From Micromonospora sp. NBC_00421 (lineage in GTDB: Bacteria; Actinomycetota; Actinomycetes; Mycobacteriales; Micromonosporaceae), in assembly GCF_036017915.1 (NCBI RefSeq), contig NZ_CP107929.1, forward strand, positions 3,414,001 through 3,478,000: a stretch of DNA of 64,000 nucleotides, given 5' to 3'. Positions 44,056-52,403 of this stretch are shown here, one piece after another. A program made the translations under genes and the position numbers. The notes under the pieces are model-generated. The model was not told where the DNA came from. It did not search any database and saw only the letters and a program-made list of their open reading frames with translations. Every line of letters starts with the position of its first letter. Within the stretch, counting starts at the first letter, position 1.

Positions 44056-45087
44056 ATGGTGCACCGCGCAATGATCGACACCGAACAACTGCCACCTGCG
44101 GAACGGTTCGGGATGTGGCTCGACCTGGTCGCCCGGACCGCCGCGCCGTTGCGGATCCGCTCCGCGCACCAGCACGACTTCCGGGCCCGGGCCGAGTTCG
44201 TCGAGCTGGGGCCGGTCCAGTTGGTGCGCTACCGCTACCCGTCGCTGGAGGCGGTCCGCACCGCGAAGCTGATCCGGCGTACCGAGGTGGACTTCCATAT
44301 GCTCGCCCTCACCACCGAGGGCGCCGGCGTCGTCGGGCAGGACGGCCGGCAGAGCCGACTGGGTGCCGGGGAGTTCACCTTCTACGACGGCTCGCGCCCC
44401 CACGAGGTCAGCGGCTTCGGTGACGAGGGCGAGCAGCAGCACGCCGCCTCGGTGGTCGCCCTGATCCCTTACGGCGCGATGCCGCTGTCGCCGGAGCGGC
44501 TCACTCCGCTGCTGGCGGGCCGGATGTCGGCCACCGAGGGGCTGGGCGCGCTCGTCGCCCAGTACCTGACCCGGATCACCTCGTACCCGGAGCAGTACCG
44601 GCAGGCGGACGCCGAGCGACTCGGCGGGGTGGCGCTGGACCTGATCTCCACCATGCTCGGCCGGCATCTGGTCGCCGAGGACGACATGCCCCGCGAGGTA
44701 CGCCGTCGGGCGCTCCTCGCCCAGGTGCAGAACCACATCCAGCGACACCTGGGTGACGCCGGCCTGACCCCCGGCTCGATCGCCGAGGCGCACCACATCT
44801 CGGTCCGGAGCCTGCACCGGCTCTTCGAACAGGAGCAGACCACTGTCGCCTCGTACGTCCGTGAGCTGCGGTTGGAGCGGTGCCGGCGGGACCTGGCCGA
44901 TCCGGCGCTGGCACACCGGCCGGTCCAGGCCGTAGCCACCCGCTGGGGCTTCCGGGACAAGGCCCACTTCAGCCGGACCTTCCGGGCCGCCCACCGGCTG
45001 ACACCGCAGGAATACCGGACGGTCCACCTTCAACAGGCACGGATCGTCAACAGCCCGGCGTCCGAAGTCAACTCAGGACGGACATAA
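44056..45087 (+). CDS. AraC-family transcriptional regulator
   Basis: This 343-aa protein has an N-terminal AraC-binding-like domain (PPAERFGMWLDLVAR, LTTEGAGVVGQDGR, FTFYDGSRPHEV) typical of the NphR/FeaR-like group. The C-terminal double HTH includes IAEAHHISVRSLHRLFEQE and VATRWGFRDKAHFSRTFRAAHRLTPQEYR. GGGGAGG lies upstream of ATG 44056. Neighbouring genes give no hint of the regulon. Confidence 0.92.
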   Translation: MVHRAMIDTEQLPPAERFGMWLDLVARTAAPLRIRSAHQHDFRARAEFVELGPVQLVRYRYPSLEAVRTAKLIRRTEVDFHMLALTTEGAGVVGQDGRQSRLGAGEFTFYDGSRPHEVSGFGDEGEQQHAASVVALIPYGAMPLSPERLTPLLAGRMSATEGLGALVAQYLTRITSYPEQYRQADAERLGGVALDLISTMLGRHLVAEDDMPREVRRRALLAQVQNHIQRHLGDAGLTPGSIAEAHHISVRSLHRLFEQEQTTVASYVRELRLERCRRDLADPALAHRPVQAVATRWGFRDKAHFSRTFRAAHRLTPQEYRTVHLQQARIVNSPASEVNSGRT

Positions 45088-45093
45088 TGACAG

Positions 45094-45124
45094 TGGGCCG
45101 AGGGTCATCCGACCGTGCGGCCCA
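45094..45124 (+). terminator. Hairpin after the AraC-type gene
   Basis: TGGGCCG and CGGCCCA can pair across a 17-base loop starting 7 bp after the stop at 45087. The rest of the convergent spacer to 45286 shows nothing else recognisable. Confidence 0.4.
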
Positions 45125-45285
45125 ACGGTAACGGGGGACCGTGGCGTGGCGTCCGTGACCCAGCGTCATGGACGGCCCGCCCGGTGCCGCACCCACCGGG
45201 TCCGGGCCGACGCCACGCGACAAGCTCCCCGACCGGCCAGGCCCCGGCCCCGTCGCATTTCCCCCAGGATTCGCGGCGGGGCCGG

Positions 45286-46269
45286 TCAGGCCTCCTCCAG
45301 TAGCTCCAGCACCGACCGTTCGGCCTGTTCACGGGGGAAACCGGAGGTCACCGGCAGTACCACGCCGTCGTGGTACAGGTCGACCACCCGGGGGTCCACG
45401 TACGACGTCCGGGCAACCGTGGGCGTGTTGCCGAGCAGGTCGGCCACCGCCCGCATCACCCCGGCCACCGCCCGGCGACGGGCCGTCACGGAACGTTGCG
45501 CCCCGACGGTGGCCAGCTCGGTGGCCGCGCGTACGGTGGCATGCCAGGTACGGAAGTCCTTGGCGGTCATCTCACCGCCGCTGGCGTCCCGCAGGTAGCC
45601 GTTCACGTCGTCGCTGCGCACGTCCCGCCAGGCCCGGCCGTCCCAGTAGCCGAAGAGCCGTTCCTCGGCCCGCCGCCGTCGACGCAGGTTGGTCAGCACC
45701 CGGCACAGCTCCGGGTCCTCGATCCGGCGGACCTGTGCGATGCCGCCCTTGGCCGGGAACTCGAAGACCACGCAGCCGCCCCGGGACCGGGCGTGCTCCG
45801 GGCGCAGGGTGGAGACACCGAAGGTGGCGTCCTCGCCGACGGCGTACTGCTCGTTGCCGACCCGGAAGGTGCCCATGTCGAGCAGCCGGGCGACGGTGGC
45901 CAGCACCCGGTCCCGGTTCAGCCCCGGGCCGGCCAGGTCGTCGGTGATGCGCGCGCGCAGGGTCGGCAGCCGACGGGCCACCTCCAGCACGTGGTCGAAC
46001 TTCGCCTCGTCCCGCCTGCGCCGCCACTCGGGGTGGTAGAGGTACTGCCTGCGGCCGGCCGCGTCGGTCCCGGTGGCCAGGATGTGCCCGTTGGGATACG
46101 GCGCGATCCAGACGTCGGACCAGGCGGGCGGGATCACCAGCTCACCCAGCCAGGCCAGCACGTCGGGATCCCGGACCGGCGCACCGTGCCGATCCAGGAA
46201 GCTCCAGCCCTTGCCGCGCCGGCGACGCCCGTACCCCGCCCGACCCGGATCACTGCGCCGCAGTCGCAC
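45286..46269 (-). CDS. Type IB DNA topoisomerase (poxvirus-like)
   Basis: This 327-aa protein has bacterial TopIB features. The N-terminal DNA-clamp region is GWSFLDRHGAPV, IPPAWSDVWIAPYPNGHILATG and YLYHPEWR. Catalytic residues are Arg in MGTFRVGNEQYAV, Lys in VVFEFPAKGG, His/Arg in KDFRTWHATVRAAT and the nucleophile Tyr in ARTSYVDPRVVDLY. It relaxes supercoils without ATP through a 3'-phosphotyrosine. Oddly, it is the last gene of the heptose operon: the GT9 stop is separated from its GTG by a single base. Confidence 0.93.
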   Translation of the reverse strand: MRLRRSDPGRAGYGRRRRGKGWSFLDRHGAPVRDPDVLAWLGELVIPPAWSDVWIAPYPNGHILATGTDAAGRRQYLYHPEWRRRRDEAKFDHVLEVARRLPTLRARITDDLAGPGLNRDRVLATVARLLDMGTFRVGNEQYAVGEDATFGVSTLRPEHARSRGGCVVFEFPAKGGIAQVRRIEDPELCRVLTNLRRRRRAEERLFGYWDGRAWRDVRSDDVNGYLRDASGGEMTAKDFRTWHATVRAATELATVGAQRSVTARRRAVAGVMRAVADLLGNTPTVARTSYVDPRVVDLYHDGVVLPVTSGFPREQAERSVLELLEEA

Positions 46270-46270
46270 C

Positions 46271-47251
46271 TCAGACCCGTACCATTTCCTCGGCCTCGTC
46301 CACCGCGGCGAGCACCCGGTCGACCGGGAGCGCCGCCAACCTCGCCGCCGTTGCTACCCCGGAGGAACCGCCGCAATCCTCACCGAAGGCCCAGAGCACC
46401 CGGTGCCACGGCCGGTCCGGCGGCGGCCCCCAGCGGGCCGGCGGGACCGGGCCGAAGAGCAGCACCGACGGGGTGCGGTAGGCGGTGGCGAGGTGACCTA
46501 CCCCGGTGTCCCCGCTGACCACCAGCCGGGCGGCAGCCACCAGCCCAGCCAACTCCCCCAGGTCGGTCCGCCCGGCCAGCACCGCCGACCCCGGCAGCCC
46601 CGCGCCCGCCGCCACCCGGGCGGCCAGCTCCCGCTCACCGGTCGAACCGGTCACCACCACCCGGTGCCCCCGGTCGGTCAGCCGTCGGGCCAGCGCGGCG
46701 AACCGGTCCGCCGGCCACCTCTTCGCCTCGACCTTGCTGCCCGGATGCACCACTGTCACCCCGGCCGGCAACCGCCCCGGTGATGGTCGACGCAACGCCA
46801 GGTCGGTGCGGTCGGCCCGGATGCCGTACCAGTCGAGCAGCCGGCACCAGCGGTCCACCTCGTGTTCGTCGTCGCACCAGTCGGGACCGTCCCGGTGCCC
46901 GGCCGACGGGCACCGGAAGGCAAGCAACCGGCCCGCGCCGGCCAGCATCCGATGCGACTCCGGCCCCCGTCCGTGCAGGTTGACCGCCAGCTCCGGCGGT
47001 GGGCCGGGCCACGACGCCGGGCCAGCCGACGACGGTGACCGACCGGCCGGTGGGCCGGGCCAGGGTGGCGGGCCGAGGTCGTCGGTGGGCAGCAGCCGGT
47101 CGATCCCGCCGACCAGTTCGACAAGCGGTCCCAGCCAGGCGGGCGCGGCCAACACCAACTCCTCGTCCGGATACCCGGCCCGCACGGCACGCAGGGCGGG
47201 GACCGCGGTGGCCAGGTCCCCGACGCCGAGCGCCCGCAGCACCAGGATCAC
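46271..47251 (-). CDS. Glycosyltransferase family 9 (heptosyltransferase-like)
   Basis: This 326-aa protein starts MILVLRALGVGDLATAVPALRAV, the GT9 acceptor-side motif. The donor side is TVVHPGSKVEAKRWPADRFAALARRL, then VVVTGSTGERELA and VVSGDTGVGHLATAYRTPSVLLFGP. GT9 enzymes are ADP-heptose transferases in lipopolysaccharide synthesis. A Pro/Gly-rich insertion sits around residues 60-85. Its GTG overlaps the SDR stop (GTGA). Together with HldE and GmhA it suggests an NDP-heptose donor. Confidence 0.9.
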   Translation of the reverse strand: MILVLRALGVGDLATAVPALRAVRAGYPDEELVLAAPAWLGPLVELVGGIDRLLPTDDLGPPPWPGPPAGRSPSSAGPASWPGPPPELAVNLHGRGPESHRMLAGAGRLLAFRCPSAGHRDGPDWCDDEHEVDRWCRLLDWYGIRADRTDLALRRPSPGRLPAGVTVVHPGSKVEAKRWPADRFAALARRLTDRGHRVVVTGSTGERELAARVAAGAGLPGSAVLAGRTDLGELAGLVAAARLVVSGDTGVGHLATAYRTPSVLLFGPVPPARWGPPPDRPWHRVLWAFGEDCGGSSGVATAARLAALPVDRVLAAVDEAEEMVRV

Positions 47252-47952
47252 GGGTACGAGGTCTCCTGTTCGGCACAGACCACCAACTCCCGAACGGCAC
47301 AGCCGGGCGGCTGGGACAGCGCGAACATGACTGCGGCGGCGGTGTCCTCCGGGGCGTTGAGTTTGGCATCCGGCCCGGGTCGGTACTGCGGGTCACGGTC
47401 GTCGAAGAAGGCGGTCCGCATCCCGCCCGGGATCAGCAGGGTCACCCCGACGCTGCCGGCCAGCTCGGCGGCGAGCGACCGGGTGAAGCCGACCACCCCG
47501 AACTTCGCCGCGCAGTACGCGGTGGCGTCCCCGACCGCCTTGACGCCCAGGGTGGAGGCGACCGTGACGACGTTGCCCCGGGACGCCTCCAGGTAGGGCA
47601 GCGCGGCCCGGACCACCGCCACCGTGGCGAGCAGGTCCACCACGACGATCCGTTCCCAGGTCTCGCGGGGGACGTCGGCCAGCCGGCCCGGCACGTCCAT
47701 CCCGGCGGCGGTCACCACCGCGTCCAGCCCGCCGGCCCGCTCGGCCAGTTCCCGGGTGGCCTCCTCGGCGGCCCGGGTGTCGGCCAGGTCGCACCCGACC
47801 CACGGCACCCCGTCGTCGTCGGGGCGGCGCCGGTCCAGCACCAACGGTCGTCCGCCGGCCCGCGCGACGGCGGTGACCACCGCCGCGCCGAGCCCGCTCG
47901 ATCCGCCGGTGACCAGGACGGTCCGACCGGCCCGGAATGGACTGCTGCTCAT
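47248..47952 (-). CDS. Short-chain dehydrogenase/reductase
   Basis: This 234-aa classical SDR has the cofactor motif TVLVTGGSSGLGAAVV, NADP-type residues LVLDRRRP, a catalytic Ser in TVASTLGVK and YCAAK (Tyr-Lys). It occupies the place where an HldD epimerase would be expected, but HldD is a larger, extended SDR, so this is more likely a reductase acting on a heptose or another intermediate. ATG 47952 overlaps the HldE stop (ATGA). Confidence 0.88.
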   Translation of the reverse strand: MSSSPFRAGRTVLVTGGSSGLGAAVVTAVARAGGRPLVLDRRRPDDDGVPWVGCDLADTRAAEEATRELAERAGGLDAVVTAAGMDVPGRLADVPRETWERIVVVDLLATVAVVRAALPYLEASRGNVVTVASTLGVKAVGDATAYCAAKFGVVGFTRSLAAELAGSVGVTLLIPGGMRTAFFDDRDPQYRPGPDAKLNAPEDTAAAVMFALSQPPGCAVRELVVCAEQETSYP

Positions 47953-49457
47953 CGTGCTCCCTCCGCTGTCGAACCCGCCGGCCCCGCCGCCTCCACCGGG
48001 GAACGGGCCGGTTCCGGCTGCGGGGCGTCGGCCGACGCGGCGGTCCGGCGTTCGCCCCGGGCCGCCGCGATCATGTCGGTGGTGGAGCGCCCGTCCAGGT
48101 ACGGCACCACCACGCTGTCCCCACCCCACCGGCGGAGCAGGTCGGCCTCCGGCAGGATCGGTTCGTCCCCGACGCCGGTGGCGTAGTCCCCGCCCTTGAC
48201 CCAGATGTCGGGTCGCAACCAGCCCAGTGCCGCGTGCGGGGTCGCCTCGTCGAAGACCACCACCGCGTCGACACAGCTCAACGCGGCGAGCAGCCGGGCG
48301 CGGTCGCCCTGCGTGGTCACCGGCCGGTCCGGACCCTTCAGCCCGGTGACGCTGGCATCGGAATTCAGGCAGACCACCAGGCAGTCGCCGAGTTGCCGGG
48401 CGGCCTGGAGGGTCGCCACGTGCCCGGCGTGCAGCAGGTCGAAGCAGCCACCGGTGGCCACCACGGTCCCGCCGGCCGCCCGTACCTCGGCCACCACCGC
48501 GCCGGCGGCGGCGGCCCCGATCCGCTCCCCGCCGCCGACGAGCACCGGCGGGCAGGCGCGCACGGGCGCGGGCAGCGCGGCGGCCACCCCTCCGTCCGCC
48601 ACGTACGCCGATGCCGCACCGACCGCCGCCTGGACCGCTTCGGAGACCAGCGCCCCCCGGGCCAGCGCCAGCCCGGCCGCCGAGGCGAACCGGTCCCCCG
48701 CCCCGCAGGTGTCCCCCTCGGCGGAGACCGGCGCGGAGACCATCAGCGGAGTCTTCCCCGCGTGGGAGAGCAGCGCACCGTCACCGCCGAGGGTCACCAC
48801 CACCGCGCCGGCCCGCCAGCGGTCCCGTAGCCTCTGCGCGGCCTGCGCGGCGGTCGTCAGCCGGGAGCCGCCCGGTGGCACCTTGGCCAGTTCCCGGGCC
48901 TCCGACTCGTTCGGGGTCACCAACTGCACCCCGGGTACGGCGACCGGGCCACGCGGATGCGGATCCCAGACCACCGGCGCCCGGGTCGCGGCCAGCGCCG
49001 CCCGCAGCGCCGGCTGCCGGGCCACCCCCCGCCCGTAGTCGCTTACCAGCACCGCGGACGCCCCGGCGATCAACCGGAGCACCGCATCGGTGGGGGGCCC
49101 CGGTTCACCCACGGCGCCGCCACGGTCGTGCCGCAGCAGCACCCGGCCCCTGGCCCGCAGCCGGATCTTCTCCGGCGTCGTCCCGGCCAGCGACAACCCG
49201 TACACCTGCACCCCGGCGGCGGTCAGCAGGGAGCTGAGCCGGGCGGCCCCGGCGTCGTCGGCGAGCGCGGTCACCAGCGCCACCTCGGCGCCCGCGGCGG
49301 CGGCGAAGACCGCGGCCAGGCCCGCCCCGCCGGGCCGGTCGGCGTACGCGGTCTCGTCCAGCACCGGCACCGGCGAGTCGGGACAGAGCCGGTTCACCGC
49401 GCCTTCGACGTCCCGGTCCAGCAGGGTGTCGCCGATGACCACCAGGGGACCTCTCAC
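47949..49457 (-). CDS. hldE: Bifunctional heptose-7-phosphate kinase / heptose-1-phosphate adenylyltransferase
   Basis: This 502-aa fusion starts at GTG 49457. Residues ~1-310 form a PfkB/ribokinase domain: GDTLLDRDVEG, RPGGAGLAAVFAA, TPNESEARELA and the catalytic SAEGDTCGAGDRFASA. Residues ~345-475 form a nucleotidyltransferase domain with GGCFDLLHAGHVATLQAA (the HxGH motif), VCLNSDASVTGLKGPDRPV, WVKGGDY and GRSTTDMI. The order matches E. coli HldE. The two domains add the C1 phosphate and then the nucleotide in ADP-heptose synthesis. A polar Ala/Pro-rich tail follows. Overlaps with both neighbours couple its translation. Confidence 0.94.
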   Translation of the reverse strand: MRGPLVVIGDTLLDRDVEGAVNRLCPDSPVPVLDETAYADRPGGAGLAAVFAAAAGAEVALVTALADDAGAARLSSLLTAAGVQVYGLSLAGTTPEKIRLRARGRVLLRHDRGGAVGEPGPPTDAVLRLIAGASAVLVSDYGRGVARQPALRAALAATRAPVVWDPHPRGPVAVPGVQLVTPNESEARELAKVPPGGSRLTTAAQAAQRLRDRWRAGAVVVTLGGDGALLSHAGKTPLMVSAPVSAEGDTCGAGDRFASAAGLALARGALVSEAVQAAVGAASAYVADGGVAAALPAPVRACPPVLVGGGERIGAAAAGAVVAEVRAAGGTVVATGGCFDLLHAGHVATLQAARQLGDCLVVCLNSDASVTGLKGPDRPVTTQGDRARLLAALSCVDAVVVFDEATPHAALGWLRPDIWVKGGDYATGVGDEPILPEADLLRRWGGDSVVVPYLDGRSTTDMIAAARGERRTAASADAPQPEPARSPVEAAGPAGSTAEGAR

Positions 49458-50227
49458 GCCGCGCCTCCCCGTTCCCCGTCGGCCGACGCCCCGTCGACGA
49501 CCACCTCCACCCCGGTCCGCACCGGTCCACCGTCCGCCACCGGCGGGGCGGGCAGGTCGTCCACCGCCGGACCGTCCACCGCCGGACCGGGCAGGTCGGC
49601 CGCCACGGTGGCCGCCTGCCCGGCCAGGGCGGCCAGTGCCGTGGGCAGCGCCCGGTCGACGTACTCGCAGAGCACGTGGGTGGAGACCAGGTGCAGCTCC
49701 TGCACCACCTGGCTGTCCGGGGAGGCGACGGCGAGGGCCTCGTGGCAGACCCCGGCGAGCGGGTTCGGCGCCGGTCCGGTGAACGCCCAACAGCGCACCC
49801 CCGTCTCCCGGGCGGCGGCGACCGCGGCGAGCAGGTTGCCGCTGGCCCCGCTGGTGGACATCACCAGCAGGACGTCACCCGGGCGGCCGTGGGCCCGGAC
49901 CTGGCGGGCGAAGACCTCCTCGTAGCCGTAGTCGTTGCCGATCGCGGTCAACGCCGAGGTCTCGGCGTGCAGGGCGATCGCCGACAGCGGCTGCCGGTCG
50001 TCGCGCAGCTTGCCGACCAACTCGGCGGTCAGGTGCTGGGCCTCCGCGGCGCTGCCCCCGTTGCCGGCGACGAGCAACCGGCCGCCGCCGACGAGGATCC
50101 CGGCCAGCTCGGTACCCCACCGGGCCAGCAACGGCTCCGCCGCGCGGTACGGCAGCAGCGCCTCGGCCAGCAGGTTCAGGTGCGCGTCCAGCAGGCCGGC
50201 CCGCGCCGCCCCGGTCGACGTCGTCAT
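49454..50227 (-). CDS. gmhA: SIS-domain phosphoheptose isomerase (GmhA-like)
   Basis: This 257-aa protein has the sugar-phosphate isomerase domain: LLVAGNGGSAAEAQHLTAELVGK, LSAIALHAETSALTAIGNDYGYE, DVLLVMSTSGASGNL and the C-terminal VVQELHLVSTHVLCEYVD with metal/catalytic residues. These match GmhA, which converts sedoheptulose 7-phosphate to D-glycero-D-manno-heptose 7-phosphate. A ~55-residue disordered C-terminal tail (Pro/Val/Asp-rich) is unusual for GmhA. Its ATG at 50227 overlaps the upstream stop by one base. Confidence 0.93.
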   Translation of the reverse strand: MTTSTGAARAGLLDAHLNLLAEALLPYRAAEPLLARWGTELAGILVGGGRLLVAGNGGSAAEAQHLTAELVGKLRDDRQPLSAIALHAETSALTAIGNDYGYEEVFARQVRAHGRPGDVLLVMSTSGASGNLLAAVAAARETGVRCWAFTGPAPNPLAGVCHEALAVASPDSQVVQELHLVSTHVLCEYVDRALPTALAALAGQAATVAADLPGPAVDGPAVDDLPAPPVADGGPVRTGVEVVVDGASADGERGGAA

Positions 50228-51444
50228 CAGGCGCCCACCCGGCTCGGCCGGCGGACCGTGGCGACCTCGGCGTACACCTCGGCCAGCCGGTCGGCGGCGG
50301 TCGCCCAGGAGTAGCTGCGGCGGGCCCGCTGCAACGCGGCGGTGGCGTACCCGAAGCGGCGGATCCGGTCGTCGAGCAGGCTGGCCAGCGCGGCGCCCAG
50401 GGCCTGCGGGTCGCGGGCCGGGACCAGGTCACCGGTCACCCCGTCGACCACGGTGTCCCGGATGCCGCCGACCGAGGTGCCGACGACGGGTACCCCACAG
50501 GCCATCGCCTCCAGCGGGGTGAGCCCGAACGGCTCGTACCAGGGGGCGGCGACCAGCACGTCCGCCGACCGGTACCAGCGGCCCATCTCCTCCCGGGGCA
50601 CCGCCCCGACCAGCCGGACCCGGTCGGCGACCCCGCAGGTGCCGGCGAGCGCGCGCAACCGCCTGGCGTACGGGTCGGTCTCCAGCAGCCCGCCGGGCGG
50701 GCCGCCGACCACCACGCACTCGGCCTCGGGGACCAGCGCCATCGCCCGGATCACCGTCTGGAAGCCCTTACGTTCCACCAGCCGGCCGACGGTGAGCACC
50801 CGGGGACGGCCGGGTTCCCGCGCGACGGCCGGACCGAGCGGGGCGAAGGTGTCCAGGTTGACCCCGGACGGCACGACTGTCATCCGGGACCGGGGGACGC
50901 CGAGCCGGACCAGCTCCCCCACCTCGTCGCGGCACTGGGCGATCACCCGGTCGACCGCGCGGCCCAGCTCCCGTTCGTAGCCGATCCGGCGGGCCGGGCT
51001 GGTGTCCTGCACCCCCTGGTGGCGCTTCTTGACCGCGCCCAGCGCGTGGTACGTCTGCACCACCGGCACCCCGGTCTGCCGGCCGGCGGCCAACGCGGCC
51101 AGCCCGCTCATCCAGAAGTGCGCGTGCACCACCTCGGGGGTCCAGTCCCCGCCCCGCCACCGCGCGGTGAGCCAGTGGCTGAACTCCTTCATGTGCGGCA
51201 GCAGGGCGTCCTTGGCGACCGGCTCGGCGGGGCCGGCGGGGACGTGCACCACCTCGTACCCGTCCGGGGCCCGGACGGCGACCGGCAGGTCGACGGCATC
51301 GCGCCGGGTGTAGACCCGGACATCGTGCCCGGCCGCCACCAGCGCGGCGGAGAGTTCCGCGACGTGGGTGTTCTGCCCGCCGGCGTCCTCACCGCCCAGC
51401 ACGGCGAGCGGGCTGGCGTGCTCGGAGATCATCGCGATGCGCAT
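50227..51444 (-). CDS. Glycosyltransferase family 4
   Basis: This 405-aa protein begins MRIAMISEHASPLAVLGGEDAGGQNTHV, a sucrose-synthase/MshA-like GT4 acceptor side. The donor side is VLTVGRLVERKGFQTVIRAM and the EX7E motif is in APWYEPFGLTPLEAMACG. GGAGGAGGAAGT precedes ATG 51444, one of the stronger ribosome-binding sites here. It probably adds a hexose or heptose from an NDP-sugar onto the glycan made by this operon. Confidence 0.92.
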   Translation of the reverse strand: MRIAMISEHASPLAVLGGEDAGGQNTHVAELSAALVAAGHDVRVYTRRDAVDLPVAVRAPDGYEVVHVPAGPAEPVAKDALLPHMKEFSHWLTARWRGGDWTPEVVHAHFWMSGLAALAAGRQTGVPVVQTYHALGAVKKRHQGVQDTSPARRIGYERELGRAVDRVIAQCRDEVGELVRLGVPRSRMTVVPSGVNLDTFAPLGPAVAREPGRPRVLTVGRLVERKGFQTVIRAMALVPEAECVVVGGPPGGLLETDPYARRLRALAGTCGVADRVRLVGAVPREEMGRWYRSADVLVAAPWYEPFGLTPLEAMACGVPVVGTSVGGIRDTVVDGVTGDLVPARDPQALGAALASLLDDRIRRFGYATAALQRARRSYSWATAADRLAEVYAEVATVRRPSRVGA

Positions 51445-52403
51445 ACTTCCTCCTCCAGCAGGCGGTCCCAGTCGGCGAGGAAACGGTCCAGGCCGTAACG
51501 GCCCAGGGCGGCGGTACGCGCCTCGGCACCCGCCCGGCGGGCCTCGGCGGGGTCGGCGACGAACCGGGCGGCGGCGGCCAGCAGGGTGTCGACCCGGGTG
51601 GCGAGCGCCCCCGCGCCGGGTGGCACCGCCTGTACGGCCTCGGTGGTGGCCAGCGCGACCACAGGCATGCCGATCGTCATGGCCTCGATCAGGCTCAGCC
51701 CCAGCGAGGTCCACCGGCACAGGTGCAGGTACGCCCGCCGCCGGGCCAACTCGGCGTGCATCAGGTGCTGCGGGACGTCGTCGTGGCTGGTCAACCGGTC
51801 GGCCGGCAGGCCGAGATGGTCGGCGAGCCCGGTCACCCCCATGCCGAAGACGTCCAGCGGGGCGATCTCGGCGAACCGGGCCAGCAGGTCGGTGCCGGTG
51901 ATCCGGCCACGGCGTACCGGCTCGTTGATCACCACGGCGAGCCGGTCGAGTTCGCCGGTCCAGGTCACGGCGGGTGGCACGACGCCGTGTTCGACGACGG
52001 CGGTGCGGGTGCTCCCGTTGTCCCAGAACAGCTCGTTGAAGTGGGTGACGTGGGTGAGCAGCAGGTCGTCCCGGTCGGCCACCGGGTGCCGGGTGTTCGG
52101 CACGTCGCCCTTCGGGGTGTTGTGCTCGACGTAGATCGCCGGCACCGCCCGACCCACCGGTCGGCCGAGCCACTCGCAGGCCAGGTCGAACTCCTCGGGG
52201 CGTTGCAGCAGCACCACGTCGACGTCCTCCCGGCGCAGTTGCTGCGGGGTCACCTCGACGGTGCTGTCCGGCCAGGGGTAGGTGCGGGCCCGGCCCAACC
52301 CGTACGGTCCGCGGTCGGGGGTGACCGGCACCAGGTAGCGGTGCCTGCCGTGCACGAAGGACGTGGTCCAGGACCCGTGTACGTGCCAGAGCAGGATGTT
52401 CAT
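51429..52403 (-). CDS. Glycosyltransferase (GT4/GT-B-like)
   Basis: This 324-aa protein starts MNILLWHVHGSWTTSFVHGRH, then VDVVLLQRPEEFDLACEWLG and YVEHNTPKG. The C-terminal half has LHLCRWTSLGLSLIEAMTIGMPVVALATTEA, an EX7E-like donor motif. It is a GT-B glycosyltransferase of unknown specificity. It overlaps the next gene by 16 bp and is overlapped by the GmhB-GT9 fusion (ATGA at 52400-52403). Confidence 0.88.
   Translation of the reverse strand: MNILLWHVHGSWTTSFVHGRHRYLVPVTPDRGPYGLGRARTYPWPDSTVEVTPQQLRREDVDVVLLQRPEEFDLACEWLGRPVGRAVPAIYVEHNTPKGDVPNTRHPVADRDDLLLTHVTHFNELFWDNGSTRTAVVEHGVVPPAVTWTGELDRLAVVINEPVRRGRITGTDLLARFAEIAPLDVFGMGVTGLADHLGLPADRLTSHDDVPQHLMHAELARRRAYLHLCRWTSLGLSLIEAMTIGMPVVALATTEAVQAVPPGAGALATRVDTLLAAAARFVADPAEARRAGAEARTAALGRYGLDRFLADWDRLLEEEVCASR

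Noticed and set aside
43422..44081. 220-codon minus-strand frame in the gene-poor stretch
   Set aside because: Composition shows no domain, no good start and no typical codon bias, and it overlaps the ends of both neighbouring plus-strand genes.
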